A stretch of DNA of 5,672 bases. Origin: Planctomycetota bacterium (GTDB lineage: Bacteria; Planctomycetota; B15-G4). Below are positions 1-5,672 of the stretch, piece by piece (positions within the stretch are counted from its first letter, which is position 1; every line of letters begins with the position of its first letter). The stretch spans positions 1-5,672 of the forward strand of contig QNBX01000234.1 of the NCBI GenBank assembly GCA_003644265.1, given 5' to 3'. The position numbers and the translations under genes are program-made. Under the pieces are notes generated by a model that was not told where the DNA came from, ran no database searches, and saw nothing but the letters and a program-made list of their open reading frames with translations.

Positions 1-18
1 AACGACGATGCCGCTCCC
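1..18 (+). repeat. Tail of the unit preceding R1 (partial)
   Basis: These six codons read NDDAAP, the normal end of a unit just before the SLTL start of R1. They show that the array extends upstream of the window. Confidence 0.85.
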
Positions 19-3000
19 AGTTTGACCCTGGAAAAGGTTGTTATCAACAATAATGGTGGTACTGCCGTTGAGGAGGACTGGACCCTCACAGCCACCGGAC
101 CGACCACTTTTGGCGGCCTTGGGCCCAGTGTGTCCAGCGGCATTGGCTTTGAGCCTGGCACTTATGACTTATCCGAAAGTGGCCCTGCCGGTTACACAGC
201 GAGTGCCTGGGTTTGTGTAGGTGGTGGCTCCCAGGTCGCCAATACCATTACCCTGGATTTTGGCCAGTCCGCCACCTGTACCATTACCAATGACGATGCT
301 GCTCCCAGCCTGACCCTGATCAAGGCAGTGGTCAACAATAATGGTGGTTCAGCTGTGCCGATTGACTGGACCCTCACGGCCACCGGGCCGAGTACTTTCA
401 GTGGACCCGGGCCCAGTGTCTCCAATGACATGGGCTTCGAGCCCGGCAGCTACGAATTATCTGAAACTGGGCCGACCGGTTATACCGCCAGCGCTTGGGT
501 CTGTGAAGGCGATGGTGTCCAGGTCGCAAATACTATTACCCTGGCATTGGGTGAAGCCGCCACGTGCACTATAACCAACAATGATACTGCTCCAAGTTTG
601 ACCTTGGAAAAGGTGCTTACCATTAATAATGGCGGTACTGCTGTTGAGGAGGACTGGACTCTCACGGCCACAGGGCCAACTGGCTTCGGCGGTAATGGAC
701 CCAGTGTTTCCAACGGCATTGGCTTTGAACCGGGCAGCTACGTTTTATCCGAAAGCGGCCCAGCCGGATACGCCGCCAGCGTTTGGGTCTGTGACATCGT
801 TGGTAATGGCATTTATGACGATGTCGACACCATCACTCTGGGTTTTGGTGCCTCTGCCACCTGTACCATCGTCAATGACGACGATGCGCCCAGTCTGACA
901 CTGGTCAAGGCTGTAACCACAAATAACGGTGGTACAGCCGATCCGTCAGACTGGATACTACATGCCACCGGCCCAAGCATCTTCAGCGCTGCAGGTCCGA
1001 ATGTGTGGAGCGGTGAGGTTTTTGGTGCAGACTTCAAGGTTGGCAGTTACGACCTGTCAGAAAGTGGCGGCCCTGGCGGTTATTCCGCCAGCGACTGGGC
1101 CTGCGTCGGTGGCACCCAGGACGATGCCGACACCATCACGCTTGCGCTGGGTGAGATTGCCACTTGCACGATCATCAATGACGATATCGGCCCCGGCCTG
1201 ACCCTGATCAAGAAAGTAATCAACGACCACGGCCGTGACGCTGACCCTTCAAACTGGACCCTCACAGCAACGGGCGATAGCACTTTCAGCGGTGCTGGGC
1301 CAATTGTTTCAAATGAGTCAGGCTTTCTGGCTGGGACCTACGTCTTGACTGAGGAAAGCAACCAACCGGAAGCAGACCACTACACCCCCACACCCTGGAC
1401 CTGTGTCGGAGATGGCATTCAGGTCGACAACACGATTGAACTGGTGCTGGATGATACCGCCACCTGTACGATTACCAATGATGACGATCCTGTAACCAGT
1501 CTGACGCTGGTCAAAGTCGTCATCAACGATGACGGCAGGTCAGCCGTTCCAGCAAACTGGACGCTCAGTGCCACTGGTACTGGCTCGACCAGTTTAAGCG
1601 GTGCGGGTCCAAGCGTTTCAAGTGAATTGGACTTTGAGTTTGGCGCTTATGATTTGGCAGAAAGTGGTCCGGCAGGTTATACCGCCAGCATCTGGGATTG
1701 TGTCATTGTTGGTACTGGTACCCAGGACGATGCCGACTCGATCACGCTGGCGGAGGGTGATTCTGCCACTTGTACGATTACCAACGACGATAATCCTGCA
1801 CCCAGCTTGACACTGATCAAGAACGTGATCAATGACAATGGCGGCGTCGCGTTGCCTTCAGCTTGGACCCTGAGCGCTGCTGGACCCACGCCGATGAACG
1901 GCAGTGGACCAAACGTTTCCAGCGGTGGGAGCTTTGTACCTGGTAGCTACGACTTGTCCGAGAGTGGCGGCCCCGCCGGTTACACGGCTAGCGCTTGGGT
2001 CTGTGACGGTGATGGCACGCAGGTCGCCAATACGATCACCCTGGATTTTGGTCAGTCCGCCACCTGTACGATTACTAATGACGACGATGCTCCCAGCCTG
2101 ACCCTGGAAAAGGTGGTTAGCAACAATAATGGAGGTTTGGCCGTTGAATCTGACTGGAGCCTCGCCGCCACCGGGCCAACCGGCTTCAGCGGCGGCGGGC
2201 CCAGCGTTTCCAACGGTGTGAACTTTGAACCCGGAATCTATGAGCTGTCAGAAATCGGTGGTCCGGGTACAGCCGACTATACCGCCAACGCCTGGGTCTG
2301 TGCAGGTGAAGGCACTCAGGTTGCCAATACCATTACCCTTGATTTCGGTCAGTCCGCCACCTGCACCATCACCAATGATGATGATGCGCCTAGTTTGACC
2401 CTGGTCAAGGCAGTTACCAATGATAATGGTGGTTCAGCCGTTCCGTCAGACTGGATGCTACATGCCACCGGCCCGAGCACTTTCAGCGATGCAGGTCCGA
2501 GCGCGTGGAGCAGTATAGCTTTTGGTGCCGACTTCAAAGTCGGCAGCTACGACCTGTCAGAAAGCGGCGGTCCTAGTGGTTACATTGACAGTGCCTGGGT
2601 CTGCGAGGGTGATGGTATCCAGGTTGACAGTACCATCACGCTGGCCTTGGGCGAAGCCGCTACCTGTACCATCACCAACGACGATGACGCCCCCAGCCTG
2701 ACTCTCGTGGCTGCGGAACCCTTAAACAATAATGGTGGTACGGCCGGGGCGACTGACTGGACCCTCACTGCTACCGGCCCAACGGGCTTCAATGGCAGCG
2801 GCCCCAACGTTTCCAGCCCTGTAGGATTCGAGCCCGGCATATACAACTTGTCCGAAAACGGACCAGCAAATTACACTGCCGGTGTTTGGGTCTGTACAGG
2901 TGATGGCGCCCAGGTCGCCAATACCATCACCCTGGCGCCGGGAGATGCCGCCACCTGTACCATCAGCAACGACGATAACGCTCCCAGTCTGACCTTGCAA

Positions 3001-5672
3001 AAAGTAGTCTCCAACAATAGCGGTGGTACTGAGTTGGCCTCGGCCTGGACCCTCAATGCGACTGGCCCGACTGATGTCAACGGCGCGGGGCCGAGTGTGT
3101 CAAGTGACGCAAGCTTCAAGGTCGGCAGTTACGAGTTATCAGAGAGCACTGGCCCAGCCGGTTACACCGCCGGCGCGTGGGTCTGTGATGGCGGCACGCA
3201 GGTCGACAATACCATCACCCTGACATTGGGTGAGGCCGCCACCTGTACCATAACCAATGACGATAATGCGCCCGGCCTGACCCTGATCAAGGAGGTTACC
3301 AACAATAACGGTGGCTCAGCATTACCCTCAGCCTGGACCCTGCAAGCCGATGGACCAGGTTTTTTCAGTGGCAGCGGGCCAATCGTTTCCAGCGGCGCAG
3401 GTTTTAAGTCCGGCAGTTATGATTTATCCGAGAGCGGTGGTCCAACCGGTTACACCGCCAGCGCCTGGGTATGTGCGGGTGACGGCACCCAGGTCAACAA
3501 TACCATCACCCTGGCGCTGGGTGAGTCCGCCACCTGCACGATCGTCAATGACGATGATGTGCCGAGCCTGACCCTGAAAAAGGTAGTCACCAACAACAAC
3601 GGTGGTGCGGCGCTGGCCTCGGCCTGGACCCTCGATGCGACTGGCCCGACCGATATCGGCGGAGCGGGACCGATTGTGTCGAGTGGTGCAAGCTTCAAGA
3701 TGGGTAGCTACAATTTATCGGAGAGCACTGGCCCGGCCGGTTACACCGCCAGCGCATGGGTTTGTGACGGTGGCATTCAGAATGCCAACAGCATCACCCT
3801 GGCGTTGGGTGAGTCCGCTACCTGCACGATAACCAACGACGATGATGCGCCCGGCCTGACTCTGGTCAAGGCGGTCACCAACAATAACGGCGGTTCAGCC
3901 GTGCCGGCCGACTGGATGCTGAATGCCTCCGGACCTAGTCCGTTTAGTGGTAGCGGTCCCAGCGTTTCCAACGGGGCCAACTTCAAGCAAGGCAGCTACG
4001 ACTTGTCAGAAAGCGGTGGCCCTTCCGGATACACTGCCAGTGCCTGGGTCTGTGACGGCGGCATTCAGAATGCCAATACCATCACTCTGGCGTTGGGTGA
4101 GTCCACCACCTGCACGATCGTCAATGACGATGATGCACCCAGCCTGACGCTGGTCAAGGCAGTCACCAACAATAACGGCGGTTCAGCACTGTCTTTGGCC
4201 TGGACCCTCAATGCCACTGGGCCAACGGGCTTCAGCGGTAGTGGGCCCGATGTCTCCAGCGGGACAAGTTTCAGTGCCGGCAACTATGAATTATCGGAGA
4301 GCGGTGGCCCTTCCGGATACACTGCCAGTGCCTGGAACTGTGAAGGAGAGGGCACCCAGGTTGCCAATACCATTACCCTGGCGCTGGGTGAGTCCGCCAC
4401 CTGCACAATCACCAATGACGACGATGCGCCCAGCCTGACACTGGTCAAGAAGATCACCAACAACAATGGTGGTTTGGCTGCTCCTTCAGATTGGACCCTC
4501 GCTGCCACCGGGCCAACTAACCTTGGTGGAAGTGGTCCCAATGTCTCCAGCGGGGCAAGTTTCAGTGCCGGCAGCTACAGTTTATCCGAAAGCGGTGGTC
4601 CGGCCGGTTACACCGCCAGTGCCTGGAACTGTGAAGGAGAGGGCACCCAGGTTGCCAATACCATTACCCTGGCGCTGGGTGAGGCCGCCACCTGTACGGT
4701 CACCAATGACGACGATGCCCCTGTTCTGACACTGGTCAAATCGGTCAACATTGATAACGGTGGTTTAGCCAGTCCGGCTGACTGGACCCTTACTGCCACC
4801 GGCCCCACTAGTTTTAGCGGCAGCGGACCTAGTATCTCAAGCCTGTCAAGCTTTGATGCCGGAAGTTACAACCTGTCCGAAAGCGGCGGATCGGACGGTT
4901 ACAGTGCAAGCGCTTGGGTTTGTGAAGGCGATGGCAACCAGATCGATAATGACACGATCACCCTGGCGTTGGGTGATGCCACTACCTGTACCATCATCAA
5001 TAGCGATGATGCCCCCAGCCTAACCCTGGTCAAGGAAGTTACTAACAACAACGGTGGCGACGCACTACCTTCAGCCTGGACTCTCATTGCGGCCGGCCCG
5101 ACAGGTTTCAGTGGCAGTGGTCCGAGTGTCTCAAATGGGGCCAGCTTTGATGTCGGTACCTACGACTTGTCAGAGAGCGGCGGCCCAGACGGGTACTCTG
5201 CCAGTGACTGGGTTTGTGACGGTGGTATTCAGGACGATACCGATACCATTACGCTGGCCTTGGGTGATGACGCCACTTGCACAATTATCAACGACGATGC
5301 AGGTCCCGGTCTGACGCTGAAAAAAGTAGTCACGAACGATAACGGTGGCAACGCACCACCTTCAGCCTGGACCCTCACTGCGACTGGGCCGACCGGCTTT
5401 AGCGGTAGCGGACCAAGTGTTTCCAACGGGACCGATTTCAAGCACGGTACCTACGACTTGTCAGAAGGCGGCGGCCCGGAAGGCTATAACGCCAGCACGT
5501 GGATCTGTGATGGTGAGGGCACCCAGATTGATGATGACACCATCGTCCTCGCGTTGGGAGAGGCCGCCACCTGCACGATCACCAATGACGATGATGTGCC
5601 CGGGCTGACCCTGATCAAGGCAGTGACCAACAATAACGGTGGTTCAGCCCTTCCGGTTGACTGGACCCTCCA
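1..5672 (+). CDS. Giant tandem-repeat surface protein, SpaA/prealbumin-like domains (internal fragment, both ends missing)
   Basis: Frame 1 reads without a stop through 1,890 codons and continues past both edges. The product segment is 19 complete copies and two partial copies of a domain of about 97 residues. Typical positions within a unit: Lys 6 in LTLVK, Trp 21 in DWTL, Glu 53 in YDLSES, Trp 64 and Cys 66 in AWVC, Cys 87 in ATC, Asn 91 in TITND. The Y-x-L-x-E and GP-x-GY core resembles SpaA/Cna_B prealbumin-like domains, known from pilins and adhesins, so an extracellular stalk or adhesin is inferred. Five in-frame ATGs (430, 1894, 2455, 3700, 3916) lie mid-domain and are not credible starts. 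Composition is acidic, with only two Arg. No signal peptide, membrane segment, sorting signal or enzymatic motif is visible. The reading frame is near certain; the fold is likely; the function is inference. Another Ig-like or transthyretin-like beta-sandwich family is the main alternative. Confidence 0.95.
19..306 (+). repeat. Domain repeat R1 (96 aa)
   Basis: Begins SLTLEKVVINNNGG. It has the short core SESGPAGY (one Gly fewer than most units), the FEPG strand, and LDFGQSATC at the end. LDFGQ recurs only in R7 and R8. Its first half (AVEEDW, FGG, GIGFEPG) is closest to R3. The Lys, Glu, Asn and both Cys are present. Confidence 0.9.
307..594 (+). repeat. Domain repeat R2 (96 aa)
   Basis: Begins SLTLIKAVVNNNGG. 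The core is SETGPTGY, the only unit with Thr after the conserved Glu. It ends TITNNDTAP, where Asn replaces the first Asp of the usual acidic linker. The Lys, Glu, Asn and both Cys are present. It contains an in-frame ATG at 430 that lies mid-domain. Confidence 0.9.
595..891 (+). repeat. Domain repeat R3 (99 aa)
   Basis: Begins SLTLEKVLTINNGG and shares AVEEDW and GIGFEPG with R1. It is longer than R1 because the hairpin between the two cysteines is expanded (CDIVGNGIYDDVDTITL). A similar IVG insertion occurs only in R6. Together with R4 it matches the R8-R9 pair. Confidence 0.9.
892..1194 (+). repeat. Domain repeat R4 (101 aa), long-loop subtype
   Basis: Carries LHATGPS followed by an enlarged loop with an extra tryptophan (NVWSGEVFGADFKVG). 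R9, 1,500 bases downstream, is the only other unit with this loop. The first cysteine is in WAC, and the hairpin is GGTQDDADTITL. It ends TIINDDIGP before a GLTL start. Confidence 0.9.
1195..1497 (+). repeat. Domain repeat R5 (101 aa), most divergent unit
   Basis: The core is changed to YVLTEESNQPEADHYTPTPW, losing the GP-x-GY signature while keeping the Glu and the Tyr. The early loop is NDHGRD, one of only two arginines in the window. It ends NDDDPVT, an unusual linker. The first-strand Lys, last-strand Asn and both Cys remain, so the fold is probably kept. Confidence 0.88.
1498..1803 (+). repeat. Domain repeat R6 (102 aa), longest unit
   Basis: Has an insertion in the loop after SATG (TGSTSLSG), the core LAESGPAGY, the first Cys in WDC, and an expanded hairpin VIVGTGTQDDADSITL like that of R3. 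It contains the second of the two arginines (NDDGRS). It ends TITNDDNPAP. Confidence 0.9.
1804..2094 (+). repeat. Domain repeat R7 (97 aa)
   Basis: Begins SLTLIKNVINDNGG. It has an unusual loop PTPMNGSGPNVS and strand FVPG, then the standard core SESGGPAGYTASAWVC. It ends LDFGQSATCTITNDDDAP, shared with R1 and R8. All conserved residues are present. Confidence 0.92.
2095..2391 (+). repeat. Domain repeat R8 (99 aa)
   Basis: Begins SLTLEKVVSNNNGG with AVESDW, like R1 and R3. The core is stretched to SEIGGPGTADYTANAW, with two extra residues before the Tyr. It ends LDFGQSATCTITNDDDAP. It is the first member of the R8-R9 pair that parallels R3-R4. Confidence 0.92.
2392..2694 (+). repeat. Domain repeat R9 (101 aa), long-loop subtype
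   Basis: Matches R4 in DWMLHATGPS, in the extra-tryptophan loop (SAWSSIAFGADFKVG) and in length. The core is SESGGPSGYIDSAWVC, with an Ile-Asp change where most units have Thr-Ala. It ends TITNDDDAP. All conserved residues are present. Confidence 0.92.
2695..2985 (+). repeat. Domain repeat R10 (97 aa), lacks the conserved lysine
   Basis: The first strand reads SLTLVAAEPLNNNGG: the Lys present in every other unit is Ala (codon 2710-2712) and the segment is one residue longer. The core is also altered (SENGPANY), the hairpin strand is LAPGD, and the last strand is TISND. Both Cys, the core Glu and the last-strand Asn are kept. Confidence 0.9.
2986..3273 (+). repeat. Domain repeat R11 (96 aa)
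   Basis: Begins SLTLQKVVSNNSGG. It carries LASAW, GPTDVNGAG and the core SESTGPAGY, features shared only with R13. The first member of a two-unit module (R11-R12) repeated as R13-R14. All conserved residues are present. Confidence 0.92.
3274..3564 (+). repeat. Domain repeat R12 (97 aa)
   Basis: Begins GLTLIKEVTNNNGG. It has a variant loop QADGPGFFSGSGP, strand FKSG and core SESGGPTGY. It ends TIVNDDDVP. The GLTL start combined with a TIVNDDD end is shared with R14, supporting the two-unit module. Confidence 0.92.
3565..3852 (+). repeat. Domain repeat R13 (96 aa)
   Basis: Begins SLTLKKVVTNNNGG and matches R11 in LASAW, GPTDIGGAG and SESTGPAGY. Its hairpin CDGGIQNAN is shared with R14 instead of R11, so the unit looks mosaic. 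All conserved residues are present. Confidence 0.92.
3853..4140 (+). repeat. Domain repeat R14 (96 aa)
   Basis: Begins GLTLVKAVTNNNGG. It has DWMLNASGPSPFSG, strand FKQG, core SESGGPSGY and hairpin CDGGIQNAN. Thr replaces Ala before the second Cys (TTC). A 36-bp stretch at the core (4012-4047) recurs exactly in R15. Confidence 0.92.
4141..4431 (+). repeat. Domain repeat R15 (97 aa)
   Basis: Begins SLTLVKAVTNNNGG. It has strand FSAG and the first Cys in WNC, both shared only with R16. From 4324 to 4392 it is base-for-base identical to R16. All conserved residues are present. Confidence 0.92.
4324..4392 (+). repeat. 69-bp exact direct repeat, copy 1 (in R15)
   Basis: Identical by eye to 4615-4683, 291 bases downstream, exactly one unit away. 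The flanking bases differ on both sides (t/c before, t/g after). It spans the end of the core motif, WNC and the following hairpin. Confidence 0.85.
4432..4722 (+). repeat. Domain repeat R16 (97 aa)
   Basis: Begins SLTLVKKITNNNGG. It has PTNLGGSGPNVS, strand FSAG, core SESGGPAGY and WNCEGEG. The segment 4615-4683 is identical to R15, while its first half differs clearly, so only the second half looks recently copied. Confidence 0.92.
4615..4683 (+). repeat. 69-bp exact direct repeat, copy 2 (in R16)
   Basis: Second copy of the stretch at 4324-4392. The remaining parts of R15 and R16 differ at many positions, so this is local identity and not a fresh duplication of a whole unit. Confidence 0.85.
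4723..5016 (+). repeat. Domain repeat R17 (98 aa)
   Basis: Begins VLTLVKSVNIDNGG; Val replaces the usual Ser or Gly at position 1. The core SESGGSDGY has Ser in place of the conserved Pro region residue. The hairpin has one extra residue (NQIDNDTITL). It ends TIINSDDAP, with Ser replacing the first Asp. Confidence 0.92.
5017..5307 (+). repeat. Domain repeat R18 (97 aa)
   Basis: Begins SLTLVKEVTNNNGG. It has LPSAWTLIAAGPTGFSGSG, core SESGGPDGYSASDWVC and hairpin GGIQDDTDTITL, related to R4. It ends TIINDDAGP. All conserved residues are present. Confidence 0.92.
5308..5601 (+). repeat. Domain repeat R19 (98 aa)
   Basis: Begins GLTLKKVVTNDNGG. It has PPSAWTL, strand FKHG and core SEGGGPEGYNASTWIC; the residue after the Glu is Gly here. 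The hairpin is EGTQIDDDTIVL. It ends TITNDDDVP. All conserved residues are present. Confidence 0.92.
5602..5672 (+). repeat. Domain repeat R20 (partial, cut by window edge)
   Basis: Reads GLTLIKAVTNNNGG and then ALPVDWTL before the window stops two bases into a codon. It shows that the array continues downstream. The first-strand Lys is present. Confidence 0.9.

Noticed and set aside
1498..1803. Possible frameshift in R6 or R5 because of their odd loops and lengths
   Set aside because: Both units stay in frame 1, keep the Lys, Glu, Asn and both Cys, and are 303 and 306 bases, multiples of three. Local insertions and substitutions explain the differences.
430..3918. Five in-frame ATG codons (430, 1894, 2455, 3700, 3916) as possible starts
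   Set aside because: All lie inside domains at positions where other units have different residues, with no clear Shine-Dalgarno sequence before them and open frame continuing upstream.
192..5441. Series of antisense open frames of 62-92 codons with a recurring start like M-x-LETLGPLPLKPVGPVA
   Set aside because: Their similarity is forced by the sense-strand repeats, and each covers only about one unit. No independent ribosome binding site, spacing or domain supports them as genes.
38..5608. Series of + strand open frames of 60-90 codons in other frames, roughly one per repeat unit
   Set aside because: They recur with the same period and similar peptide patterns as the main array, each confined to about one unit. 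The continuous frame 1 with conserved domains explains them as shadows.
1..5672. CRISPR array or DNA-level satellite
   Set aside because: The period is about 290 bases, units vary at many positions, all length changes are whole codons, and conservation follows protein motifs. There are no short identical repeats with unique spacers.
1..5672. Promoters, terminators, RNA genes, transposon ends or a second gene hidden in the window
   Set aside because: No intergenic space exists, no stem-loop with a T-run or terminal inverted repeat stood out, and the coding frame is constrained throughout.

Overview
The whole window lies inside one very large protein-coding gene on the + strand. Frame 1 is open from base 1 to the end: 1,890 complete codons plus two bases, with no stop. 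Neither the start codon nor the stop codon is in the window. The encoded segment is a tandem array of one domain of about 97 residues: an 18-base tail of a preceding copy, 19 complete copies (96-102 residues each, here R1-R19), and the first 71 bases of a twentieth (R20).

Each copy follows the same plan. It opens with a strand like [SG]LTLVKAVTNNNGG, then DWTLTATGP, a variable Gly/Ser loop (FSGSGPSVSNG), the core motif YDLSESGGPAGYTASAWVC, a hairpin (DGDGTQVANTITLALGE), and ends with the strand ATCTITNDDDAP, which runs into the next copy. The Y-x-L-x-E...GP-x-GY core, a Lys in the first strand and an Asn in the last strand resemble the SpaA/Cna_B-type prealbumin-like fold of bacterial surface proteins. 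The likeliest reading is a giant secreted or cell-surface stalk or adhesin. The parts that would settle export and anchoring (signal peptide, C-terminal sorting or secretion signal, any binding head) are outside the window.

The array has internal history. R3-R4 resemble R8-R9 (a five-unit spacing), R11-R12 resemble R13-R14 (a two-unit spacing), and R15/R16 share an exact 69-bp stretch, which points to recent duplication or gene conversion. R5 is the most divergent unit. R10 has lost the otherwise invariant first-strand lysine. Every complete unit has exactly two cysteines. The 1,890 residues contain only two arginines and the segment is rich in Asp, Gly, Ser and Thr, as expected of an acidic extracellular protein.

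The organism cannot be fixed from this sequence. GC content is in the mid-50s per cent on a few sampled lines and the domain type occurs in several bacterial phyla; a Gram-negative environmental bacterium is a reasonable guess only. No RNA gene, promoter, terminator, mobile element, CRISPR array or second gene was found. Other open frames on both strands recur with the repeat period and are shadows of this gene.
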